64,000 nt of DNA, from NCBI RefSeq assembly GCF_000482365.1, contig NZ_KI535308.1, positions 121,823 through 185,822 of the forward strand, read 5' to 3'. Below are positions 48,247 to 56,307 of this stretch, piece after piece. The translations under genes and the position numbers were made by a program. A model generated the notes under the pieces. It was given only the letters and a program-made list of their open reading frames with translations. It did not search any database and was not told the DNA's origin. Position 1 is the stretch's first letter. Each line of letters begins with the position of its first letter. The DNA is from Porphyromonas uenonis DSM 23387 = JCM 13868. GTDB taxonomy: Bacteria > Bacteroidota > Bacteroidia > Bacteroidales > Porphyromonadaceae.

Positions 48247-51200
48247 TTACTCTTTGATCAGTAGCTGTGAGTGACTACCTACTCGTAGCAGGTAGGTGCC
48301 ATGGCTGAGCGCGTCTGTGTAGAGGACGGTCTCAGTCTGCTCTAGAGTCATCTGCAGGACGACCTCTCCCTGCGTAGAGGTTAGGTAGGCTGTCTGACCG
48401 ATACACTCTGCTGGTATCGTGATGACGATACGCTCTGCAAAGGGGTTAGGATAGACAGCTAGCTCTGCCTCAGAGATCTGAGAGATAGCATTCACCTTGC
48501 GGAAGGTAGCCTCGACCTTGAGGTCCTGGTCGCCCAATGTGACGATGAGCTTATTGCCCTCGATCTTCGTATCGGCACCAGCGACGGCAGGCTTGCCATT
48601 GACCATCCAGTGGTCTAGCTCATAGTCCTCCTTAGGCGTAGCGGTAAAGGTGATGACTGCACCCTGCTCTACCTGATCCTTGCTCTGGATAGCCTTAGCC
48701 TCGGCACCAACCGTTGCAGCGATAGTACCACCCTCACCAGCGGTAAAGGTAACGGCATGCTTGACGATGAGCTTCTTGAAGGTAGCCTCGACCTTGAGGT
48801 CCTGGTCGCCTAGAGTGACGATGAGCTTATTGCCCTCGATCTTCGTATCGGCACCAGCGACGGCAGGCTTGCCATCGACCATCCAGTGGTCTAGCTCATA
48901 GCCCTCCTTAGGCGTAGCGGTAAAGGTAATAACAGCACCCTGCTCTACCTGATCCTTGCTCTCGATAGCCTTAGCCTCGGTACCAACCGTTGCTGCGATA
49001 GTACCACCCTCACCAGCGGTAAAGGTGACGGCATGCTGAGGCTTCTGAGGAGCCTTATAGACGGCCTTAACCTCTGTATCTTCGTTGATCACAAGCTCGC
49101 GTAGGCGGAGCGGACTGTATTTGTCGCAGGCCTTTTTCGTATTGTTGACGAGCCAATGCTCCAGCGTGTAGCCCTCAGTGAGTGTCACGACAAAAGTCAC
49201 TTCGGTACCTGCAGGCACCTGCTCGCCAGAGTTGATGTAAACATCCTTGTAGCCGTTGAACCCTTCGTCCTTGAGGTAAGAGGCAGTCATCTTGCCACCC
49301 TCACTGACAGCATCAAAGGTTACGGTACATAGCTTTGCCTTGTTGCATACCACGGCGACAGTCATATCTTCCTTTGCCGTAACGGTCAGCATCTCGGGCT
49401 TGACAGTAGAAGTCTTGGTACCGTTGTATGTCCAGTGATCAATGGTGTAGCCCTCCTTAGGAGTAGCTAGGAAGGTGATCATATATCCCTCCTCTACCTT
49501 ATCTCCAGGCTTGACATTGGTACGTCCAGAGGCTTGCGTGTCATAATAAGCGACGAGCGTACCCCACTCATTCTCATTGGTATAGTTGATCGTGCAGAGC
49601 TTAGCAGGCTTGTCCTCCTTAAAGGTTACATGTACCTTGAGAGCTTCACGAACAGAGCGAGTGAGTTCTGGCTTACCAGCGAAGAATTGCTGAGTCTGAT
49701 CATTGACAGTCCACTGATCAACAAGGTAGCCACTCTCTGGCTTTGCGGTGAATGTGACTCGGCTGTACTGAACGATGGCATCACCACTCGTAATGGTCTT
49801 CTGAGCCGACCCCTCAGCTACAGTAGCTACGATAGTACCACCCTCACCAGCGGTGAAGACAACAGGGAAGGTTACTGGAAGCTTCTTGAAGGAGACCTCC
49901 ACCTTGAGAGGCTTATTGCCAAGACGCTCCTGTATCTCCTTCTTGCCAGCATAGCGCGTGACGACCTCATCATCTATACGCCACTGATCAACCTCATACC
50001 CCTCATCGGGAGTAGCGGTAAATATAATGTACGAGCCCTCGTCAAGCTTAGATCCAGAGTCAAAGGCGGTGCCTAGCAGAGTACCTTGGATGGTACCACC
50101 AGTGCTAGCAGTATACGTTACGGTCTGCTTGGGCTTAGTAGCAAAGGTGATGCGGATCTTGCTATTATCACTGATCTTGATGGTTTGGCTAGTTTTGCCC
50201 TTGGAGGCGTCAATAGGATTATCATTGAGATACCAAAGGTCTACGACATAGCCCGCCTTTGGCTCGACCTCAATGTCAACCTCGGAGTCCTTGGGTAGCT
50301 TCTCGCCACTCTGAAAGTCTACGTAGTTGTAAGTAGTACGATCATAGTATGTGGCACTCTTGATAGTACCACCCTCCTCTGCGACATACTCGACCGTGTA
50401 AAGCTCTATGTCCTTGAGGAAGGAGACCTCGACATTGAGTGGCTTGTCAGCTTTTTGGGTGATGGTGTTCTTACCCTTGCCCCTTGTATATAGCTCACCA
50501 TTGATCTTCCACTGATCTGTCTTGTAGCCGTTCATAGGCTTAGCGTTGAACCGTAGAGCGACACCGTCATCGACAGTGCTACCAGACTGCACCTCTGGAC
50601 CAGTAGACAGGAAGCACTGGAGCGTACCCCCCTCGCCAGCTGTAAGCGTAATCTTGTGCCCTGCTGGAGTGGTCTGCTTGAAGACGGCACCGATGTTGTC
50701 GTCTTCTTCTGCAGTAAGCTTACAGGTGTGCTCGTCGACAACCATCAGATAGGGACTTCCTTTCTCTCCATTGAGGGTCCAATAGTCAAATTCGTAACCC
50801 GCTTTTGGGGTAGCAGTGAAGTAAGCCATCTTACCCATGGGGACTTTATCTCCCGAGTGGAAGGCTTTGTGATTGAAGTTGTCATCCTCGTAATAGGCAG
50901 TAATGGTGCCCTCGGGAGTGTCCTCTTGGAATGTAAAGACGACCCCCTCAAAGCTCTGTCCTGAAGACTCAAAGTCTACCTTGATCTCAGTATTGCCACG
51001 AACTATTACGGACACACTCTCCCTTCCCTTAGAGCCTTCTATTGCGACACCATCTTGGTACCACTGCCCTATGGTATAGCCCGAGTTTGGCACGGCTGTA
51101 GCCTTGAGTGTTGTGAGTTTAGGAACCCGATCGCCATCATTGATGTAGGTCTCCTCCTCATCTCCTGTGAATGGATTACGCTCAAGATAGTATGCACTGA

Positions 51201-51636
51201 GCATGCCTCCATCAGACGTAGAGGGTGTGAGTCTAACGGTGCATTCATCTGTAGCTGTCTCAGGCTCCTTCATCACGATGACGACATCGATGTCCTCTCC
51301 GGGCATCTCCATCTCCATTATCTTGGCACCTCCATAGGCCTCGGGCTCATGCTGGGTGAGCTCACCATTGACCATCCAGTGGTCGATCTCATAGCCAGCC
51401 TCGACAGTTGCCGTAAAGGTGAGCTGTACGCCCGCAGGAATCTTGCGTCCTGAGGTCACTACCACCTTGCCCTCTGGGGGGAAGTAGGTAACACATCTTA
51501 GGTCAGAGACACCCTTGGGTAGGGTGTAGCGGACGGCATAAGTCGCTCCGCTAGACTGACCGCTTGCCTTATTGCCCCATCCTCCCATGAGGAGCAGCAG
51601 GGCAAAGACAATCGGGTAAAGTATTCGTTTTGTCAT
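48247..51636 (-). CDS. T9SS-exported protein with 11 InlB-like repeats
   Basis: A 1,129-residue exported protein. A signal peptide (about 1-26, ending GNKASG) is followed by about 11 beta-grasp-like repeats of 80-95 residues, each with a hydrophobic G-Y-x-x-D-x-W core (AGYEIDHWMVNGE, NGYKTDQWKINGE, EGYTIDHWTYNGT, EGYELDHWMVDGK and others). These match the divergent InlB B-repeat type. The end, AELAVYPNPFAERIVITIP through GTYLLRVGSHSQLLIKE, is a type A T9SS C-terminal signal, which would attach it to the surface via A-LPS. Repeats 10 and 11 are nearly identical at DNA level. It is the last gene of the operon, 49 bp after the LRR gene. Role perhaps adhesion; unproven. Confidence 0.85.
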   Translation of the reverse strand: MTKRILYPIVFALLLLMGGWGNKASGQSSGATYAVRYTLPKGVSDLRCVTYFPPEGKVVVTSGRKIPAGVQLTFTATVEAGYEIDHWMVNGELTQHEPEAYGGAKIMEMEMPGEDIDVVIVMKEPETATDECTVRLTPSTSDGGMLSAYYLERNPFTGDEEETYINDGDRVPKLTTLKATAVPNSGYTIGQWYQDGVAIEGSKGRESVSVIVRGNTEIKVDFESSGQSFEGVVFTFQEDTPEGTITAYYEDDNFNHKAFHSGDKVPMGKMAYFTATPKAGYEFDYWTLNGEKGSPYLMVVDEHTCKLTAEEDDNIGAVFKQTTPAGHKITLTAGEGGTLQCFLSTGPEVQSGSTVDDGVALRFNAKPMNGYKTDQWKINGELYTRGKGKNTITQKADKPLNVEVSFLKDIELYTVEYVAEEGGTIKSATYYDRTTYNYVDFQSGEKLPKDSEVDIEVEPKAGYVVDLWYLNDNPIDASKGKTSQTIKISDNSKIRITFATKPKQTVTYTASTGGTIQGTLLGTAFDSGSKLDEGSYIIFTATPDEGYEVDQWRIDDEVVTRYAGKKEIQERLGNKPLKVEVSFKKLPVTFPVVFTAGEGGTIVATVAEGSAQKTITSGDAIVQYSRVTFTAKPESGYLVDQWTVNDQTQQFFAGKPELTRSVREALKVHVTFKEDKPAKLCTINYTNENEWGTLVAYYDTQASGRTNVKPGDKVEEGYMITFLATPKEGYTIDHWTYNGTKTSTVKPEMLTVTAKEDMTVAVVCNKAKLCTVTFDAVSEGGKMTASYLKDEGFNGYKDVYINSGEQVPAGTEVTFVVTLTEGYTLEHWLVNNTKKACDKYSPLRLRELVINEDTEVKAVYKAPQKPQHAVTFTAGEGGTIAATVGTEAKAIESKDQVEQGAVITFTATPKEGYELDHWMVDGKPAVAGADTKIEGNKLIVTLGDQDLKVEATFKKLIVKHAVTFTAGEGGTIAATVGAEAKAIQSKDQVEQGAVITFTATPKEDYELDHWMVNGKPAVAGADTKIEGNKLIVTLGDQDLKVEATFRKVNAISQISEAELAVYPNPFAERIVITIPAECIGQTAYLTSTQGEVVLQMTLEQTETVLYTDALSHGTYLLRVGSHSQLLIKE
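48505..49037 (-). repeat. 276-bp tandem duplication inside the InlB-repeat gene
   Basis: The segment from 48505 to 48780 recurs, with few differences, from 48781 to about 49037. It codes for the last two repeats (92 residues each). High DNA identity, unlike the older repeats upstream in the gene, points to a recent duplication. Confidence 0.85.
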
Positions 51637-51685
51637 AGATTGTATTTGTTGAAATGTAAGTTATGATATAGCTGTCTATAGTCTC

Positions 51686-54616
51686 TCATCGTATCAGTAG
51701 ATATCGCTGATTGCCATAGACTAGTAATGCCTTATGGAGTGGCGTGTGTATCTCAAGCATTTGATCAGCAAGACCTCTATATATCAGTGCCCCCTCAAGT
51801 GAGAAGACGGAGAGGATAGCCGTACCATCTAGATGCTGTGGAGCAATGACCCATCCACTCTCTATCGGGTACCAAGTCAAGGCATCCACTGATGGAGTGG
51901 CACACTCTTGAAGAGCTGTGATGACAGTGACGCCACCACCCTCCTTCCAGCCATTGACGGTCCACTGCTTCTGCTCGGCCTGCTTGATCTGCTCTGGCGT
52001 CAGCTCGTTGTGCTCCTCTAGAGATGGCTGACCATCTCTGGTGACATAGAGGACGTTGAAGATTTTGCCTCGTATCTTGAACGATGGAGCGATGTCGTTT
52101 AGTCCATCGATGAGTTGCTGCATAGCTTGACGCTTGATCTGATTTCTAAAGACCGAAAGCGTCTCCAGCTTGTGGAGGTGACTACAGTCCACGCTTGTGA
52201 GCTGATTAGACGCTAGGTATAGTTCCTGCAGATTGTCACAACCTGTAAGGTCTATCGTAGAGAGCTTGTTCTCGCTCAGAGATAGGACCTTTAGTTGTTG
52301 CAGCCCTGACACAGCAACGCTCTGATAAGCATTGGTGACTAGAAATAGCTTCTCCAGAGCCGTGTAGGGACGCAGGTCTATATCTCCAGAGAGCTTATTA
52401 TTGGAGAGATCTAGATTTTTGAGTGTCTTGCCTTTAGGCAGTATAATCTCCGATAGGTCGTTGTCTCGAACCCATAGTAGCTCTATCGAGTGAGCCTCGG
52501 AGGCATCTACCTTAGAAACATGTGCTTGGTCATTGATCCGCAGCTCTGTAATCTGCCGACCATAGAGTGTGAAGGTCTGCTTACTGACGACCCTAATCTG
52601 ATGCTTACGTCCTGTGCTTGCGTCAATCTCTTCACCTGGGTCATAGCTATCGTTGCCATTGAGATCAACCCAGCAATCCTCGCCTTTAGGGAAGAATGAG
52701 AGTAGCGTGGGATCCTCGGAGCTGACAGTTATGGCAATGCGCTCTGCATGCTCTCCGAGCTTTTGGTCAGGCTCCCCCTCATAGTTAGCTGTCTGACCAT
52801 TGTAGACGGACCAGCCTTTGGAGCGTGCAGTGGTGACCATACTCTTGGAGATGTGATTAGCCTCATCGGGAGCAGTAGTATCGACTGCGTACAACTTACA
52901 CTTAGTCTCTGAGGTCGCCTTGGTAGGTAGCTGTGAGACTAGCTCTCGCATTGCTATGAGATCTATCTTATTGACTTCGACATGTAGCTCTTGAAGCGAC
53001 TTAAGGGCTAGCGGGTTAAAGGAGGTAAAACTATTGTTGCTAAGCCAAAGCTCCCGCAGATCGTGATAGGCGGGTAGCTCTATCGAAGAGATTTGATTGA
53101 AAGCTAGTGTAAGCTTGTTCATTGGGGCTCGCGATGGTAGCAGGAGGCTTCTCAGGTAGTTGTGACTTAGGTCTAGCTCTTTGAGCTGTTGCTGTGCAGA
53201 TAGGTCAACAAACTCCAGCAGGTTATGACTAAGATCTAAAGACTCTATATGAGGAGCCTGAGCAAGATCGACACCCTTTAGCTGACCATTGGGGATACGC
53301 ACCTCTGTTATGTCAGATCCGTAGATGGTTACGATGTTTCGCTCCGAGAGAGTGATGCGATTATGTCCCACCTGGAGACTCTCACCAGGGTCACAGAGAT
53401 TGTTACCATTGAGATCTATAAAGAGATTGCTCCCCTTCAAGTCAAGAGAGAGCTCTCCCCCAGGTTGCTGCTGAGTCGTAATAATAAATCCTTCCTTGGT
53501 CGGGTCAATCGTTGGGTCACTAGAGCCTGCGTAGAGTTGCTCTACACCACCGTGATAGTCATAGACATCCCATCCTAGACTATTCGCCAGGGAGACAACA
53601 CTCTTAGAGCAGACATTTGCTTCTCGAGGCGTTATACCCTGCGTATTGATAGCTATGAGACGCTTCTCCTCTCTAGACTTATCATCTGCAGGAAGCGTAG
53701 ACACGAGTTGCTTCATGCGCTCTAGCGAGAATTTGTTTTGGTAGATCCGAAGCTCCTTGAGGCGTGTCGGATTGACATGTAGGGTAAGCTCGCGAAGCTC
53801 ATTACAAGAGAGATCTACGCTCTCTAGCAGAGCACCTCGAGAGAGATCTATAGCAGTAAGCCCACAACGAGAGGCGTAGAGCCCCGTCACGGTAGCGAGT
53901 GCACGGATTGACAGCTCCTTTAGATTCGGATTGTTGGATACACTAACGACCTTGAGATTGGTACAAGCCATCGGGATATTTAGCTCCGTCAGCTCATTGT
54001 CATCTAGATGAATGGAGGAAAGCGATATGGCTCCCTTGAGTATCGGGTTCTGGAGAGCGCATCGATCAGCTTCGAGCCACGATAATCTATTGCAATCTGA
54101 GAGGAGGAGACTGTGAAGCTTAGGACTATCCGAGGCGTATAGATGGGTGAGCGAATAGCAAGCTGTCGCATTGATAACTTCTAGCATCGTCTCTCTCAGA
54201 TTGACCTCAGCAATGCTTGGACAAGACTGGAGACTAAGCTCACCAACGATGGGGTTTCCTCTCAGGTTTAGCTTAATGAGTGAGTGCGCTGCGGTCAGAT
54301 CTATGGCTTCGATTTGATCTGGAGTCTCACTGTTTTGTAGTATCAACTCTGTTATCGTCTTGCCATAGATTGTCAAGGGGAGATGGTTGTTTTGCAATGC
54401 TTTGACCATCTTCTTACCTGACTGGACAGCTTCGCCAGAGTCAAGAGTTCTATTGCCATTTAAGTCAATCCACAGTTGTTCACCAGAGATATAGCCAGTG
54501 AGCTCGCTATACTGTCCCGTGGGAGTTATAGTTATGGACTCCGCAGTGCTCTGAGCTGTGGCGCAGGTTGCTATGCCAAGAGAGGCAAGGAAGAATAAAT
54601 GCTTGAGAATATTCAT
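51686..54616 (-). CDS. Exported leucine-rich-repeat protein, threefold modular, with probable T9SS signal
   Basis: A 976-residue protein with a signal peptide (1-22, ending TCATAQ). Three modules follow. Each starts with a calcium-loop-like motif: DLNGNRTLDSGE (51-62), DLNGNNLCDPGE (about 400) and DLNGNDSYDPGE (about 650). Then come a strand of IYGKTITEL type, leucine-rich repeats (LKELDLSHNYL, LKVLSLSENKLSTIDL) and a closing segment with MKQLVSTLP, MRELVSQLP or MQQLIDGL. The C-terminus (LSVFSLEGALIYRGL through QRYLLIR) resembles a T9SS signal but lacks the clear YPNP. It lies 8 bp after the DUF6850 gene and 49 bp before the InlB-repeat gene. Confidence 0.8.
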   Translation of the reverse strand: MNILKHLFFLASLGIATCATAQSTAESITITPTGQYSELTGYISGEQLWIDLNGNRTLDSGEAVQSGKKMVKALQNNHLPLTIYGKTITELILQNSETPDQIEAIDLTAAHSLIKLNLRGNPIVGELSLQSCPSIAEVNLRETMLEVINATACYSLTHLYASDSPKLHSLLLSDCNRLSWLEADRCALQNPILKGAISLSSIHLDDNELTELNIPMACTNLKVVSVSNNPNLKELSIRALATVTGLYASRCGLTAIDLSRGALLESVDLSCNELRELTLHVNPTRLKELRIYQNKFSLERMKQLVSTLPADDKSREEKRLIAINTQGITPREANVCSKSVVSLANSLGWDVYDYHGGVEQLYAGSSDPTIDPTKEGFIITTQQQPGGELSLDLKGSNLFIDLNGNNLCDPGESLQVGHNRITLSERNIVTIYGSDITEVRIPNGQLKGVDLAQAPHIESLDLSHNLLEFVDLSAQQQLKELDLSHNYLRSLLLPSRAPMNKLTLAFNQISSIELPAYHDLRELWLSNNSFTSFNPLALKSLQELHVEVNKIDLIAMRELVSQLPTKATSETKCKLYAVDTTAPDEANHISKSMVTTARSKGWSVYNGQTANYEGEPDQKLGEHAERIAITVSSEDPTLLSFFPKGEDCWVDLNGNDSYDPGEEIDASTGRKHQIRVVSKQTFTLYGRQITELRINDQAHVSKVDASEAHSIELLWVRDNDLSEIILPKGKTLKNLDLSNNKLSGDIDLRPYTALEKLFLVTNAYQSVAVSGLQQLKVLSLSENKLSTIDLTGCDNLQELYLASNQLTSVDCSHLHKLETLSVFRNQIKRQAMQQLIDGLNDIAPSFKIRGKIFNVLYVTRDGQPSLEEHNELTPEQIKQAEQKQWTVNGWKEGGGVTVITALQECATPSVDALTWYPIESGWVIAPQHLDGTAILSVFSLEGALIYRGLADQMLEIHTPLHKALLVYGNQRYLLIR

Positions 54617-54624
54617 AAGAGGAA

Positions 54625-56301
54625 TTAGATATGGTAAGTCAAGGAGAGGAAGAGTCCGTAGGAGCGTGCCTGCTCCCCGATTAGCTCTGGATGGCTAAAT
54701 ATACCCGAGGTAGTAGTCGGCCTACCCTCGTAGAGAGGTCGTCTTGTGCTTAGTCGACTAGGAGCGTAGAAGGCATCCACGCTTATGGTCATCGCTTGGC
54801 TACGTGGCAGTGAGATGGATAGCTGACTGTGCCATCTAAGCTCTAGACCAGACTTGAGCTTACTCAGTAGAGGCAGGTAAGCCAGCTGGTAGTCGAGCTG
54901 ATCCTTGTAGCCACGCTCCACGACATAGGTCGATGAGAGCGGTAAACGATACGCCACGGAGAGAGCCGTGTAGAGACGATCGCTGTACCGATAGTCACAA
55001 CCCGCCCAGGGTCTCACGACACTATAGTCTATGTGATTAGAACTTCCCTTGTAAAGCTCCTGATGATAGTGATAGCCCCCGCCGAGGGAGAGAGCTAGCT
55101 GATGCCTAGAGGAGAGAGGGATCTGGTAACGTCCTCTGAGCTGAGCGTCGTAGTCTGCCTGCCGATAGGTCTGTCGCTGACCGATCTGGCGTAGATCTGT
55201 GATGGTGAGATGCTCTTGGTCTGGCTGATGGGTCGCATAGATATACTCGGTACCTAGACGATGTAGTATGCTACTCTCTAGAGCCAAAGTACATCTCCCC
55301 CACCCTGCACTACTGAGCAGTCTCACATTATTGTTAAGGAGTCCGAAGAGCCCAGCAGCGGACGACTCTTCCGTCCGCATCTTGTAGAGTTGGTCAGAGA
55401 GTAAGAGCGTATAGTGAGGAGCTCCGAGCTCTCGCTGTCTACTCCTTAATAGTAAGTCTACTGCCACACCACCCATATAGTGCATACGAGAGGTGCCAAA
55501 GAAGATTTTAGTATTCTGCACATCCACCATTCCAAAGCCGTACGTTAGCGGGAACTTGTCCTGCTGTGAGGGTCTCCAGAGCCATAAGTTCATATACTTA
55601 CGATGATAGAGCGCATGTAGCGTAGCCGATAGATCTAGCGAGCTAAAGTGATGCTTGTAACCTAGGGTCGCTTGTAGAGTACCAGTCGTATTGTAGACAC
55701 GAGGGTCTTCGTACTTATAGGCTATCTCCCCAGCGAAGTGTAGCCCAGCGCCCAGCTCTGAGGCACCTCGTCTGAGCGCATAGAGAGCGCCTGCGATATA
55801 ATGCTCGTAGCGATAGGCACCGCCAGAAGTGTCAGCGACAAGGTATGGTAGGTAGTACTCAGGCTGTCGTATGGCTGAGTAACCTATCGCGCCCTGATAG
55901 CCTAAGCCTACGGAGACATAGCCACTGAGACGACCTCGATGCTTAAAGTTTGCCACACCCATCGCCAGTAGCTCTCCAGCCGTCTCCGTAGCTCCCTCGT
56001 AAGGAGCTCTGACCCCGTCCTGAGAGAGGTAGTTACTCCGTAGTCCCACGAGAGCATAGGTCGTGTCTTGCGGTATCTCCATTGGGATTGTGTAGCGTAC
56101 CTTAGCAAGCTTATCCTCAACTCGTGGTGTGATCTCCTCATAGTACCTCTGGAGCGCAGAGCTATAGACCTCTCCCTGCCCTATGATAAAGGGGGAAGCG
56201 AGCGTCTGCGCCTTTGCTACCGCTACATAGCCGAGCAGTAGTAAGCAAAGGGCGAAGCTACGGATAGATAGAGAGGCGTGGGTCAAGGCGTGTAGATACA
56301 T
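54625..56301 (-). CDS. DUF6850-like outer-membrane beta-barrel protein
   Basis: A 558-residue exported protein. A signal peptide (about 1-31, ending AVAKAQ) is followed by regularly alternating aromatic strands (RGRLSGYVSVGLGYQGAIGYSAIRQPEYYLPYL, HHFSSLDLSATLHALYHRKYM) and an aromatic end LFLSLTYHI, as expected for a barrel without a plug. It fits DUF6850, found beside DUF4876 lipoprotein and TonB-receptor genes in Bacteroidota; that match is from memory. Gaps of 6 and 8 bp to its neighbours show tight coupling. Confidence 0.75.
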   Translation of the reverse strand: MYLHALTHASLSIRSFALCLLLLGYVAVAKAQTLASPFIIGQGEVYSSALQRYYEEITPRVEDKLAKVRYTIPMEIPQDTTYALVGLRSNYLSQDGVRAPYEGATETAGELLAMGVANFKHRGRLSGYVSVGLGYQGAIGYSAIRQPEYYLPYLVADTSGGAYRYEHYIAGALYALRRGASELGAGLHFAGEIAYKYEDPRVYNTTGTLQATLGYKHHFSSLDLSATLHALYHRKYMNLWLWRPSQQDKFPLTYGFGMVDVQNTKIFFGTSRMHYMGGVAVDLLLRSRQRELGAPHYTLLLSDQLYKMRTEESSAAGLFGLLNNNVRLLSSAGWGRCTLALESSILHRLGTEYIYATHQPDQEHLTITDLRQIGQRQTYRQADYDAQLRGRYQIPLSSRHQLALSLGGGYHYHQELYKGSSNHIDYSVVRPWAGCDYRYSDRLYTALSVAYRLPLSSTYVVERGYKDQLDYQLAYLPLLSKLKSGLELRWHSQLSISLPRSQAMTISVDAFYAPSRLSTRRPLYEGRPTTTSGIFSHPELIGEQARSYGLFLSLTYHI

Positions 56302-56307
56302 AGTGTG

